DNA of 64,000 nucleotides from Paratinospora sagittata (lineage: Eukaryota; Streptophyta; Magnoliopsida; Ranunculales; Menispermaceae), in NCBI GenBank assembly GCA_035771175.1, contig CM069608.1:13172019-13236018 (forward strand), given 5' to 3'. A model generated the notes under the pieces. The model saw nothing but the letters and a program-made list of their open reading frames with translations, had not been told where the DNA came from and did no database searches. A program made the translations under genes and the position numbers. Position 1 is the first letter of the stretch. Every line of letters starts with the position of its first letter. Of this stretch, positions 22,701 through 35,711 are shown piece by piece.

Positions 22701-24221
22701 TTTTTTTTCTGGGTATTACAATCTTCTTTTCTAACTCCCCAGTGATGTTGAATGTGAAATTCAGGAGCAGAATCATTCCATCAATCAATTGCCAAGCAAG
22801 ATTTCATTAATCTCTTAACGGTATTTTTTTTTTCTTGAGAACTCTTAACAATCAGTTTGGTTACTTACTACAAGAAATTTCTGAACTTTTAATGGAAAAT
22901 TCTATGACAGAGTATGAACTGCCTTGATTACATTTGTTTGATATTGCAAGAGACTATTTACCTGGCTTATTTGGTTTCGTTATCTTTTTCTTTTTTTTGT
23001 TCGAGTGAGTCACTAAATTCTGGGTATTACAGATTTGAAAGATTTATGAAGTTGAATCAATAAATCCGGAAGGTAAGCATATATCAGAGTATTTTCGCAG
23101 TAAAAAGAACAGAATAACTTTCAAAGAGTTTGCACAAAAGATTTTTCAATCTTGTTTCTTGTATATTTTTCTTCAACGGTTCAAAGTGATATTTATAGAA
23201 GATACCTTTGATTTTCAGATTTTCAGATTTTTAGATTTTCAGATTTTCAAGGAGTTTTGGCGCTTGATTTGAATTTCAAAATCAATGATCAAATTATTTC
23301 ATGAAAGAGTAAACATTCAGAATGTTCAAGAAAACAGAAACCTTTGTGCAATCATGAAAATATAAAGAATTAGACAGTGCACAGTTTGACAGTCTTTTTA
23401 AAAATTCTGACAATATTGCATCAGTGTCCTGAAGGAGCATCAACGTCCTGAATTACACTATTATGAAAAATGAACTTTTTGTCAACTTGTTCAAGGAGGA
23501 CGCTAATACTACGTTAGCGTCTTGATGGGCTTATTTTCTCGAAACCCAAAAATTCAGAGAGGGCACTAATGCTACATTAGCGTTCTGATGGGCTTATGTT
23601 GGTTTTTCCAGGTTAGTTCGACGAGGGAGCTAATACTCGATCAATGTCCTATTTTGAACAATGAACATTTAAACCCAGAAACCATCAGCGTCCTGCAGTG
23701 CTGGCTCGATATTAAGTGACTAGCCACTACATCAATGCCCTGATGGCCAATCAATGTCCTAAAAGTTACTAAAAAATAGTTTTTCGAGAAATTTGATTTT
23801 TCAATACTTGATTAAATCAAATCAACACTTATGATTTTTGGATCAAATCAAACATTTTGAAATCATGCAAATGCTCCAAAGATTAAGCCAAAAAACCTTC
23901 GAATTAAATCGATTAAAATGATTTTCTTCAACATCGAAAAGCTTTTGAAAACTTATGAAAAAATCATGAGAAATTTATGAAGTGAATGATTTGTTGAATC
24001 AGATGATGGCTAACATTCTACAAGCCAAAATCATTCTAGAACATGAAATTAAATTCTTAAGTAGACATGGTATTCATCTTGATCACGAACTTGATTTCCT
24101 TTCCACCATGCTTTTGAGAAAATTATCCATGCATCATTATGTATACAATATACATAGAATGTGGTTTGTAATCATCAAAATATTTTTTCTCATACGGGAC
24201 ATGAAGGTTATTAAAATAACA
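19750..24221 (+). repeat. Copia-like solo LTR in the LINE, TSD ATAAG (itself split by LTR B3)
   Basis: Begins TGTTGGCCTAGGAATG with the AAGAGGGGGGTGAATTGG signature common at the start of many plant copia LTRs, and ends AAAATAACA. TSDs ATAAG at 19745-19749 and 24222-24226 mark the site. LINE ORF2 reads through (..VKTTY, then QLFIST..) once it is removed. Without the nested LTR (20263-23031) its own length is about 1.7 kb. No internal coding region, so a solo LTR or a short non-autonomous element. Confidence 0.82.
20263..23031 (-). repeat. Solo LTR, family B (B3), TSD GATTT
   Basis: A 2769-bp LTR on the - strand: left end TGTAACACCCCGATT, right end TGGGTATTACA at 23031. TSDs GATTT at 20258-20262 and 23032-23036. 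An internal GGGTATTACA at 22711-22720 again marks the start of the shared core. About five AT-rich units (ATTATACAACATTTTGGTTG) lie at 21730-22075. The GC-rich core at 22140-22660 is open in several frames as simple sequence only. Confidence 0.92.
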
Positions 24222-24401
24222 ATAAGTTGTTTTAACAGTAAAAACACCCTTCATAAAGCTGGACCAAATTAGTTTATCTTCCAGGTCATCACTAGAAATA
24301 GGAACCCCCTTGATAAGCTCAACAATAACAGCAGACAGCTTTATTCTAAAACGTTCTAAAGACCAATTTCCATTATCATCCAAAAGATCTTGGACACTAA
24401 G
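24222..24401 (-). pseudogene. LINE ORF2 segment between RT and RNase H
   Basis: Reads VQDLLDDNGNWSLE and DKLIWSSFMKGVFTVKTTY on the - strand, the conserved linker found after the reverse transcriptase in plant L1 ORF2 proteins. It is bounded by the TSDs of the copia-like LTR and of LTR B4. Confidence 0.85.
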
Positions 24402-26965
24402 TGTAATCCCCTGAAATAACGGACTGGGTGAAGCCAAGGACCTCAGCCAAATTGCCACCCTTAAAAGATTAACCACGTTGATGAAATTGAAGAAAAGAAT
24501 CCTAATTACTCTCCAATTGGATTTGCAAGGATTCCGAGTGATCCTAGTTACTCTCCAATTGGATTTGCAAGGATCCTGAGTGCCAACACCACAAGAGATC
24601 TCCTTCAAATTTGATTTTATCTCCAAGTAAACTAACTCTAGAGTTTATCTTGATCAATCTCAATCATACATAAGTTAACTCTGATTTTCGTTCTTCTCTC
24701 ACGAACCAGTGACTGAAGCGCGAAGGACGGCAAGAATCCGTAGCAGTACCCAAGGTGAGCAACCTCTCTTCTTCTTCTTCTTTTTTTCTTTTCTCTTTCT
24801 CTTCGCACCATAGCTATTCCCTGTTTTCACTGCCATTAACGTAACGACAACCATTTCTCTTCCTCCTTCTTCTCTCTCTCTGTTTCGGCTCGTTGGAAAC
24901 CTCAAACCCTAGCCATGGCCTCTCGGAAGGTCTTGTCTTCTCTGCAATTCCGCCATTCCCCTGATCTCGCCGCCGCCGCCCTCTCTTCCCTTCTCCGCCA
25001 TTGATCTCGCCACCCTCTCTCTCTTCTCTTCTCCGATCTCTTATTCCCGATCTCTCGCTCTCGCTCTCGATCTCTCTCGCTCTCGCTCTCGATCTCTCTC
25101 GCTCTCGCTCTCGCTCTCGCTCTGAATCTCTCTCTCTTCTCTCCACCACCACCTCTCTGCAACCACCGCCGTTAACGCCTCTCTTCTTCTTCTTCTTCTT
25201 CTTCTTCTTCTTCTTCTCCTTTTCCTCATCCCCTTTTCTTTCCCCTTTTTCTCTCTTTCTCCCCTGTTTTCTTCCTTCCGCCATTTAATCTGCAACTCAA
25301 GTGTTATTTTTTTTTCTTTTTTCTTTTTTTTTTCTTTTCTTTTAAGCAACCAAGATGTTATATAATATATTTATATATATCATACATACAATACCACATA
25401 TAATATATTAGATTATGGTATATCATATTTTTACGTTTTTACTATCTAGATCATCATATTATATCACGTGGAGGTTTATTAGCTAAGTTATATTATATGT
25501 ATAATGTGACCACCACCATACAACATAGACTATATTAATATAATATAATACAAAACAAGTGATTAACGTGTGATTTATGCATGGATAGGTTGATAATGCC
25601 CAACGTCAAGGAATCTCAACACTTTTGGAATTTAGCGATTCAGGTGGGGATGATTCTAGGCCTTCATAATATTTTATTTTGATATATAGATAGGAATGTT
25701 AAATTAATTAGGCCTATAATATCATTAAATTGCTTATGCATGCCTATTGTATATTATTTTATTTATACCATGCTGTGATTGATAGCCATGATAATATGTG
25801 TGTCAACATGACTTCTTGTTTTAATTAGATGATAATTGGATGCATGCAATTCATGTGATATTTGAGACTCATTTATAAATTATAATACCTGATAATAAAA
25901 CGAATGACTTAGAATATTGGTATAGTAAGGTTCATGTGTTAACATTATTATATTGGGCATTGTGACATGATACTATGTGTAGTGGAATTTGAATATGGTT
26001 TGTGAATACAATTAATAACATGATTAGGTTGTATTTATGGTGTGACATCACTAAAGAACACAATTAAGATAATAATCACACATATGAGACAGTTATTCTA
26101 AGGAATATCGCCATTGATTATTGTGGGACAATTATTCTAAGGAATATCGCCAATGTTTATTATGGGGCAGTTATTCATGATGAATATCGCCAACGAAGTT
26201 CTAATTTTTGGGTAGTGCCACCCTGTGTTTGATTTCCTAAAGGTATGTGATTTAGAACGTGGTAAAATTTTCGACTCAAACAATCTAATGTTGTAACGAT
26301 TAATGTGTGAAACTTATTTGTAATGTTCTTGTGTATGTATCATACTAAAATATTGTGAATTGTTTAGATGACCCACTGGGCTTTCAAGCTTGCCCCTATT
26401 TTTCACATGCAGGTACTTAGAAAATAAAGTAGCAAATTGTGACGTGGTTCAGTGATAGGGGTAGGATGGAAATGTGGACAATATTTTAATTAGTGAATGA
26501 GTTAATTACTTGTTTAATTTCGTGAACTTTTATTTAGTAAGGGTTGTATTGACATTAGAAATTTTGATAAAATATTTTTATGATTATTGAAGGGATCATG
26601 ATTTACTTTAAATATATGTGCCTTGGACTTGAATTCTATTGACGAATGTTTTTAAGATATTGTGTCCATGATGGATGGACAAGGGCAAGTACCCTCATAA
26701 TTCACTATAGAAATTGGTATAGTGGAATTATGTGGTCCTTGGCATGAAGAAAAAAAAGATTTAAAGGTATTCGTTTATCTTAACCAGTAAGTTGGTTGGA
26801 AGAATATAAATTCATAGTTTTGTAAATTTTATTACCTATATAATGGTTATGGGTTAAGATAGACGGATATGAGTAACATCTCGATTTTCAGTGATATTTT
26901 TATATAAAATTAAAATATTTATTATTTTATTTAAAAATTAAGTTTTGAAAAATCGGAGTGTTACA
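24402..26965 (+). repeat. Solo LTR, family B (B4), TSD CTAAG
   Basis: A 2564-bp LTR from TGTAATCCCCTG to GGAGTGTTACA with TSDs CTAAG at 24397-24401 and 26966-26970. Its 5' module (about 24402-24950) differs from its relatives. It includes ACCCTAGCCATGG followed by a short open frame starting MASRKVLSSL, which looks like the 5' end of a host gene. Then come the shared CT/GC-rich core, a (TTC)n run at 25180-25216, and the family R/U5 with three tandem TTATTCTAAGGAATATCG units at 26088-26195 and the hairpin motif near 26375. Confidence 0.92.
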
Positions 26966-29191
26966 CTAAGAAAAGCATCAGCATGCGAAAAAGGCTAGGA
27001 TAAATATTCACATAGAGGACGGTCACCCACCCATTTGTCTGTCCAAAAAGAAATTAAATTACCATTTCCCACTTTCCAAACTAATCCAGATTTAAGAAAT
27101 TGTATGCCATGGACGATGCCCTTCTAAGTTGAGGAAGCAACAAAAGAACAACCACAATTTAATATATTTTGAGATTTAGCATATTTCTTTTTTATGATAG
27201 AAATCCAAAGTCTTGAATCGTTTTGAATGAGACACCACACTAACTTGGCAAGAAAAGCTACATTAGAGGCTCTCATAGACCTAATACCAAGACCACCTTA
27301 GTTTTTGGCTGACAAACTTGTTCCCAATTAATAAGATGCACCTTCCTTTCCGAGGGGAAATCATTCCAAACAAAATTCCTATTAATTTGATCAATACGGT
27401 GACAAACTGACTGAGGGATCCATACACTTTGGATTGTGTAAACTGGAATAGCAGTAGTAACCGTCTTGACCAAAGTAGCTCTACCTGCGAGAGTAAGGTG
27501 TTTAGCCTTCCAACCCACTAATCTACTTTGAAGCTTATCAATGAGATATTGGAATGTAGGTCGGCTAGGCCTTGAATGAAGCAAAGGTATACCCAGATAC
27601 TTTCCTAAATCATTAGTATGGACCCCATCTCACTGATCCTTCGAGCCTCACTCTTACAAACATTAGGAGAAACAAAGATTCTGGATTTTTGCAAACTGAC
27701 TTTTTCCCCAGAGAGAACACAAAAAGAATTTAACACATCCGTAATCAACTTAATTTGACCACGAGAAGCTTTAGCAAATAACATCAGATCATCAGCAAAA
27801 AAAATGTGAGAAAGTTTAGTACCTCCTCGTGAGAGAGTAATAGCCTTCCATTTCTTTAAAGAGGTTTCCTTCAAAATCATGTGGAAAAAGTCTTTCCATA
27901 CATAGAACAAATAAATATGGGGACAAAAGATCACCCTGACGAAGACCCCTCCCAGTAGCAAAATACTCTATAGGCTCTCCATTTCATAGGACTGAGAACT
28001 CTACTGTAGAAACACAATGTATGATGAAGTTGATGAATTGATCAGGAAGCTGGAAATATTCAAGCGTGTTCTGAAGAAAACCCCATCTGATTCCTGTCAT
28101 AAGCCTTTTCTAAATCAATTTTCAAAGCCATAAAACCACCCTTTCCTTTTTTCTTTCTCATAGAGTGCATCAACTCTTGAGCAACTAGAATGTTATCATT
28201 AGTATTACGCCCAGGAATAAAACTACTTTGATGAGAACCAATTAGTTTGTGCAGGAAAGGTCTTAGCCGAGACACTATAATCATACTCAAGATTTTATAG
28301 TTGACATTACATTAACTAATAAGCCTCATTTGAGTTATGTCCACCGGATGATCTACTTTTGGAATTAGAGTATAGGTTTTGTTCAAACCTTGAGGGAAGG
28401 AACACTCCCGCCAGGACTTGTGGATCATGTCTTCAACACTTGCACCCACCACTTTCCAATTACTTTGATAAAAAACTGCAGGTAACCAAACTAGACCCGG
28501 GGCTTTTAAAGGTTTCATAGACTGCAAGGCCTAGTATATTTTAGCTCTTTGTAATGGAGATGAAAGAACACTCAAATCTTCTGACGCAGGTAACCCACTC
28601 AGAAGCTCAGGAGAACAAGGAGTAAGAGATCTGAAATCAAAATCTGGACTATAAAGCTGAGAGAAGAAACTACTAGCATGCAATTTGAGAAGGTTCTGAT
28701 CATCACACCATTCCCCATCAACTTTGAGAGCTTTAATTTTATTTCTATTTCTATGAACCATGGTTTTTAAATGGAAAAAAGTAGTATTATTGTCCCCTTC
28801 ACGCAACCAGTGAATTCTAGATTTTTGTAGCCAAAATAATTCTTCTCTCTTGAGAATCTCATTGTAATGATGAAGAAGTTCTCCCTCTAGTTGAGATAAA
28901 AAATAAAAAAAAAAGTTGAGAAACCAGCACATCTTTTCGAATTCCCAATAGTCGAGTAGACAAAACTCTCTTTTGATGGAAATTGTTCCCAAAAATTTTT
29001 TTATTCCAAAGTTTAATTTGGTCTGTAACATAATGAATAGCCTCAGTGAAATGAGAAGATCGAGGTTGCCAAGCAGACTCTATGACCCAATTGAATTGGT
29101 CATGACGAAGCCAAGCAACTTCAAATTGAAAAGGTTTATTAGAAGCGGGAATTGTATGGAAAGAGTATGTACCCACCAAAATTGGGTAGTT
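26966..29191 (-). pseudogene. LINE ORF2 reverse transcriptase part
   Basis: Leftwards from 29191: post-endonuclease linker (HWLREGDNNTTFFH near 28830-28790), then reverse transcriptase with QSSFIPGRNTNDNILVAQE and KIDLEKAYDR (about 28230-28095) and the catalytic FFADDLMLFA (near 27800). C-terminal RT motifs follow (LAGRATLVKTV, WNDFPSERKVHLINW at about 27500-27310). Several stops and frameshifts. The domain copies LINE RNA at the nicked target. Confidence 0.85.
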
Positions 29192-31814
29192 GTAACACTC
29201 CGTAGTTTTAATTAAATACATATGTTGAATTATGCATATATCGAAACGTATAATACGCGTATTTTATACGTAAGAGGCAAATATACGCGTGTATGAAAAT
29301 ATATGTTATATTTAAGGGGTATTAGTAAATAAATAAAATTATTAAATGAATAATATAAATCCAATAAGGTGAATAGAGTTGGTTAATGAAATATGTGGAT
29401 TGAAGTATGATTTAATGACTTAATGAATAGTATGAGTTAATGAATGAAAGTTAAATATTAAGATGGAGAAGTTGCTTTAGTAAGTGAGATGAGGTGCATG
29501 GGACCATTTGATATATACACTTATCATCTCATTTTAACCTCTCACTCTCCAACGTGTAAAATAAATAAAAATAAAAAGAAATCTCTCTTTACTCTCTTTC
29601 TCACCACGTTGGAAGAAGAAAAAAAAAATAAAAAGGAGAAAGAGAAGTTGCAGAAATAACGAAGAATGAGAAGAACGGAAGGGAGAAACGCGGAATTCAA
29701 GCAAAATCGGGACTCGAGGTAAGTGATTTTCACTCTATTTCTTCGTGAACTTGATATCTAAGCTAGATGTAACCTTTCTTTTGAAGTAATTTTTGCTGTC
29801 GAAGCCGTTTTACGGAGTTTTTAAAAATTGGGGTTTTGACTTGGAAAACACTTCCTAGGCTGTAGGAACCTTAAATATATGGTTAGATTGAATTTATGTG
29901 TTCATTTGGAATTTTTATAGCCGTTGGAAGTTTGTTGGAAGTTAAAGTTTAGATTGAAAACCTTTTGAATCATTTTAAACCCAATGAAACTCCAGTTGAA
30001 GGCTATAGAATGGTAGAATGCACTGTTGCGAGTCCATCGATGCTAAGTTCATGATTTTTGGAGACCGTTTGACAATTTTAGTAAAAATTTACATGTTTCC
30101 AATGCATCGTAACGACGTGAACAGTGAGGTGAATAATTGTTTCTAGTGAACAAAATGGAATTGGAATGCAATGAAACTCTGGTTTGAGATCATAGAATCG
30201 TAGAGAATTGAATCCCGGACGTTTCGATGCTAAGATTGTGATTTTTGGATATGATTTGATATTTTTAGTAACTAAATATATGGTTTTGGTGAGTAAAATT
30301 CACTGTCGTGACCTTCGCGAACGTGTAAAACCTCAATAAAATGCCTGTTGAAGGTAGTAGAATGATAGAATGACTGATTTTACATATGTCGATGTGGACA
30401 GAATAATTTTAGGAATGTTCTATATTTTTAATAAAATTGATATATATTCCAGGAGAAAAATAAAACTGAGAACTAGTGAAAATATGAATTGGAAATCTAT
30501 TTTCACTGTTCTTTCTTGTGGAAATATCTAGATTGACCACAGAAACGGTATAAATAATTCCCTCTGGGAATGTGGAGCTATTGTAATGGTGTTTAAGTGA
30601 GTTTGAATGGTGTTTAGTTGATTTTAATGATTAAATATGTAAATAGATATGAATAAATGAAATTGAATTATGGAGTGGTTGTGACAGGTTGAATTAGTTG
30701 GATTTAAATTGGAGCTGGACTCGAAAGCGACGGTGAATGTAATTAAGTTGAAAAGTCTTGTACTGTGAGTATAATTTTCTTGATTTGGTTCTTGTATGGC
30801 ATTGTATACATATAAAATGTTTGATTTTATGCATGTTATATTTATATGTAATGCATTGAGTTTTTATTGATCATGTAAACTGATTTTTAGCATTTGGAGC
30901 TTATAATAATATCATTTCGTTAGGAATTAGACTCGGATGAGGTTTTGCGAAACCTCACTGTCAATAGGTCTGTCCTAACAAGGGTTGCGATCCTTGAAAT
31001 GACTGTGAATTGGGTCATGAGAGGCTGTGGCTACCATGTAACGGCCATACAAGGGTTAGACCCACTCTCTTGCCTTGAAGGAGGGAGATGGTAACTTTTT
31101 ATGAAACTGTGCATTGGTTTATTGAATGAGCATAAACTATATATTATGGGCACGTATATTATTTTGATGAATGTTGCATATGTGCTCGTGAAATATTTTA
31201 ATTTAACCGATTTGATATTCCATGGTTCCCTAAATGCATGCGATTGTCATGTCAAGAGCTATACTCACTGAGCTTGTTAATTGCTCACTCCATTTCCTCC
31301 AATATTTCAGGTTCCGAGTTGAAGAGAAAATGAAAAATCCGTGAGTGATAATCACGTGATTGCATTCATCGGGTATATGTATGTATGCTTGGAGGAAATG
31401 AGTTATATTTTTTATGTTGATATGTCTGATTATCACATACTATATATATAATATCACCTAGATGGGTTGTGTGGTAATGTGGATTATAGTTAAAGACTTT
31501 AGTTATACAATGTTTGTGATGATGGAATGGGATGATTGTAAGTATCTATCATGTGAGAATTTAATTTGTGGACTGAATGGAATGAATGAGATGATTATCT
31601 ATATCTATATTGGATTTGATTTGTGGTATATCAGGAAAAAAAATGTGAAATGTCCATTTTATGGGGAGATGCACTCGAAATTTTCAAAACTGTTAAGAAT
31701 TATTGTGAATGTTCATTGAGGCCGACAGCGTATTATATACTGTATATGAGTATGTACAGTGTATAGTATACTGTGTTGGTCATGACGTCAGTTTACGTCA
31801 GGGGCGTCGTGACA
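29192..31814 (+). repeat. Solo LTR, family C (C1), TSD GTAGT
   Basis: A 2623-bp LTR from TGTAACACTCCGTAG to GGGGCGTCGTGACA with TSDs GTAGT at 29187-29191 and 31815-31819. LINE ORF2 reads across the site once it is removed (RTYSDH then YPILV). It matches, inverted, the LTR at 55922-58143. The hairpin motif (CACTGAGC, loop, GCTCACTCC) lies at 31265-31290 followed by ATTTCAGG. Two small frames near 31230-31719 are not supported as genes. Confidence 0.93.
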
Positions 31815-32486
31815 GTAGTGATCAGAGTAAGTTCGAGGAAGATGATGGAGCTTTGCATTAGGGAACAAAAGCTGTCACTTATCATTACACATTACTCGAT
31901 CTAGTTGTTCTTTAATCAACCCTGCACTCATCTGGCTATTAGTCAAAGTGTAGATTGGACAAATCATATCCAGGTCCAAAAGATTACAACCATTAATCAT
32001 AGCATTGAATTTAGAGCACCTTGAAAAAGAGAGAACTCCCCCAAATTTCTCCACCTGGCCATGAACATCATTGAAGTCACCCATAACTAACCAAGGTAAA
32101 TGGTTATTATTAGCAAAACGCAACAGATCATCCCATTGAATTTGTCTAACAAGAGCATTAACATTAGCATAAATCATTGTGAGGACCCAATCTAGCTGGT
32201 TCAATTGCGACATTAGCATGAAAATCATCTGGTGAGCATCAAATAAAATTTGAAGTTTGATGGAATCCTCCCTCCAAATTAGAATCAGACTTCCACTACA
32301 CCCTAGAGAAGGGACAATATATGTCTTGAAAGCATCTCCTTTGCTAAGAAAAGAATGATTAGAAGATGATACTCTTGTCTCCAATAAGCATAAAATATTC
32401 GGAGAATGAAGTCAGAGTAATTCTCTAAAATGACGACGGAAAGTTGGGCTCGAAACACCCCTGCAATTCCAAGTTATAAACTTCAT
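31815..32486 (-). pseudogene. LINE ORF2 N terminus: endonuclease
   Basis: Starts at the ATG complement 32486-32484 with MKFITWNCRGVSSP, the typical first motif of the exonuclease-endonuclease-phosphatase fold. It continues LVMGDFNDVHG (near 32090) and QLDRVMCNDK (near 31885), both family signatures. One early TGA interrupts the frame near 32410. The enzyme nicks target DNA so that reverse transcription can start there. Confidence 0.87.
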
Positions 32487-32489
32487 GAA

Positions 32490-33574
32490 TAAACAAGAAG
32501 ATAAAAGATGAGAAATTTACACTCAAGGTTGTGAAGCCTTCTTGTTCAAATCTCTACTCACCCCGCGATGGGGACTCCTACTACATTCAACTCTTCTAGG
32601 CATAGAATCATTGCCTAAAAAAGTTTCTTGCACAACATCCCGAGACCTGCTACTAATAGCAGCAATATCCTCTTTGCCTATGTCAGGGGGAACATAATCC
32701 TATAACAGCATCTCCATGAAAGTACTAGGATCTTCCATTGAAGAAGCAACATGAGACGTACTGGCATCGCTTAAAGTATGAACCACCTTCAGTAAAGATG
32801 TAAACCCACCATCAATCTCCATGTTATGATTCCCTAGCACATGCACTCTTTGAGAGATCACCACCCGTTTCTCTGATTGAGCATGTCTCAATTGCTAAAA
32901 GTCGCGTGTAGAGAAAGGATGATTATGTGTAGCATGATGCTGTGAAACTTGCTGCATATTATTAAGCAGCCCTTCCCCATTAGCCGCAGAAGATAAAAAA
33001 TTTGATGTTTTACTATTACGGTTAATGTTAGAGGACATCGGTTAGAACCGTTAAAGCTAGATCAACCATATTGTTAGTTTTTTCCCCTTGATCGTCTTAA
33101 GATCAGCATGAGACTAATGATTTAAAATTGAAAAACGGTTACCCTTACCTTTAGTTTCAGCATGGTAGTTATGCCCAAACGAATGACCAGAAGGCCCTTT
33201 CGACGTCTTCCTGTTACTCTGGTGGCGTTGTCACCGTATGACCACCATCCATGGCCCAAATCCAAAATTATCAGCCATCGGTTTATCTGTATGCTGAGGA
33301 ATTCCTTCTTGTGACGTAGCATCTCCATGGCCAGTAGAAGATGAAGACTCCTTACTCATCATTGAACCAACACTCTTCGAACTTGTGGACTCTTCCACAC
33401 TTAAAACAAATAGTATGCAGCTCCTCATATTCAACAGGTTGACGGAAATCACCTATGAAAACTTCTAGAACCAATGCATAACCAAGGTTGATCTCCACGC
33501 AAAGTCTTGCATATTTTCCCCTAACCGCAAGTCTCGTATTAGCATCAATTTTCAGAGTCTTACCAATGACATTT
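32490..33574 (-). pseudogene. LINE ORF1, C-terminal part with partial zinc knuckle
   Basis: From 33574 leftwards: VIGKTLKIDANTRLAVRGKY and EYEELHTICFKCGRVH, the segment that follows DUF4283 in plant L1 ORF1 proteins and contains the CxxC start of a CCHC knuckle. The rest is low in recognisable motifs. It is the direct continuation of 37000-37723. Confidence 0.75.
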
Positions 33575-34793
33575 TGTAATACCCTGTTTCGAAACTTAGT
33601 GAAGTTCTTAAGTTATTTCATCAAACACATAGAAGGCATGAAATTAACACTAAACTCTTCAATTTTGAAGTAGATCAGTAATTTCATCAAACACATACAA
33701 GGCATGAAATTAATACTAAACTTCAATCAAACTGAGAGCATCAAAGGTAACTTGAGGAGCTAACAAATGATTTGGATGAACATTCATCTTTACAACATCG
33801 AAACAAAACTCACAAAGAAAATCAAATTTCTATATACTCTGTTTCATCAAATTCAAACTAAAAACACTGTACACTCTGTAACACTATAACTCTGTTTCTA
33901 TGTAATCCACTTTCCGAGCTATTAATTGGAGCAAAAACTAATTGAACAGTTGTAAAACAAGTAAAAGAGATGATCGTATAGCCATGGAAATAACCTTTAA
34001 TTAGTTAAGAATCATTTCAAGTCAGTCTGGAAGAAGAAGAAAAAGAATCGAGAAAGGAGATCTGTTACAGAAGCTTGTTTTTCTCGAGAATCTTCTTCAG
34101 CGAAACCACCTGCTCCAACCAGTAAATGCAGCACTCTTAAGAGTACAATATCGTCTGCGCAACCGGAGATTTCACCAGCAACTGAAGCAGCTTGTAATAC
34201 CAAAAAAAAAAAAAAAAAATGTCAAACAAGATCCGGAAATCTCGCCGACATGTCGCCTGAAACCTCGCCGAGATCTCGCCAAAAATCTTTCCCTCTCGCT
34301 CTCTCTAAAACCAAACGCGCGACTCTCTTCCTCTCGAAACCCTCATCTCTTCTCTCTTCCCTTCTTCCAGCGCAGACCACCGCCGCCGCTCTCTCCGCCA
34401 CGGATCTCGCCGTCGCCGCCCTTTCTCTTCTCTCCTCCGCCGCAGATCTCGCCACCGCCGCCGCTCTCTTCCTTCTCTTCTCTTCTCTTCTCATCTCGCC
34501 GCTGCAACCTCCGCCATCCGCCACTGATATCATCTCGCTGCCGCCCACTCTCTCTCTCTTCTCTTCGCCAATCTCTCGCCTCGCCTCCGATCTCTCGATC
34601 TCTCGGTCTCTCGCCCCGATCTCTCGCCCTCATTCTCTCCTTCTTCTTCTTCTTTTCTCCTTTTTTCCATCCTCTTCCCTTTCCTTCTTTTTCTCCCTTT
34701 CCCCTGTCCGCCTGCAACTCAAAGTAATTTCATTTTACTTCATTTTATTTTTTCTTTTGTTTTAAGCAACCAACATCATATGTTATAAAATAC

Positions 34794-34847
<54 letters not shown>

Positions 34848-35660
34848 TACATAATACTACATACATACTTTCCTATTTTTCTTCCTTCCGCCCTCCTGCA
34901 ACTCATTTTATTTTATTTTACTTATTTACTTTTTCTTTTTCTTTTCTTTTCTTTTAAACAACTAACATATTATATAATACATATATATACATATATCATA
35001 CATATAAGTATATTTTATTATTTTTATTATTTTTAGCAATCAAAATATTATATAATATATTTATATATATATCATATATACAATACATTATTATTATTTT
35101 TTTAAACATTGCAATTCAAGTATTATTAATTTTTTTTGCAACCAAATGTTATATAATATATTTATATATATATATCATACATACAATACGTTATTATTTT
35201 TTTTTTAACCATTGCAACTCAATTATTTATTTTTTTGCAATCAAGATATTATTTAATACATTTATATGTATCATACATAGTTTTTACAAAATATTATTAT
35301 TATTGTTTTTATTGCAACTCCAGTGTTATTATTTTTTGGCAATCAAGCTGTTATATAATATATTTATATGTATCATACATTTTTTTACCAAGTGTTATTA
35401 TTTTTTTAAACCTAACAATTCAAGTATTAGCAATTTTTAGCAACCAGAATGTTATATAATATATTTATATATATGTCATATATACAATACGTTATTATTA
35501 TTATTTTTTACCATTGCAACTCAATTATTTATTTTTTTAGCAATCAAGATATTATATAATATATTTATATGTATCATACATATTTTTACCAAGTGTTATT
35601 ATTTTTTAAAAAAAACATTACAACTCAAGTGTTATTATTATTTTTTTAGCAACCAAAATG

Positions 35661-35711
<51 letters not shown>

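Noticed and set aside
24814..25349. Long Arg/Glu/Lys-rich - strand frames and + strand Ser/Leu frames
   Set aside because: Produced by (CT)n, (TTC)n and CTCGCT repeats in LTR B4.
31462..31719. 85-codon frame in solo LTR C1
   Set aside because: Within LTR sequence; the matching interval of the other family C LTR does not keep the frame.
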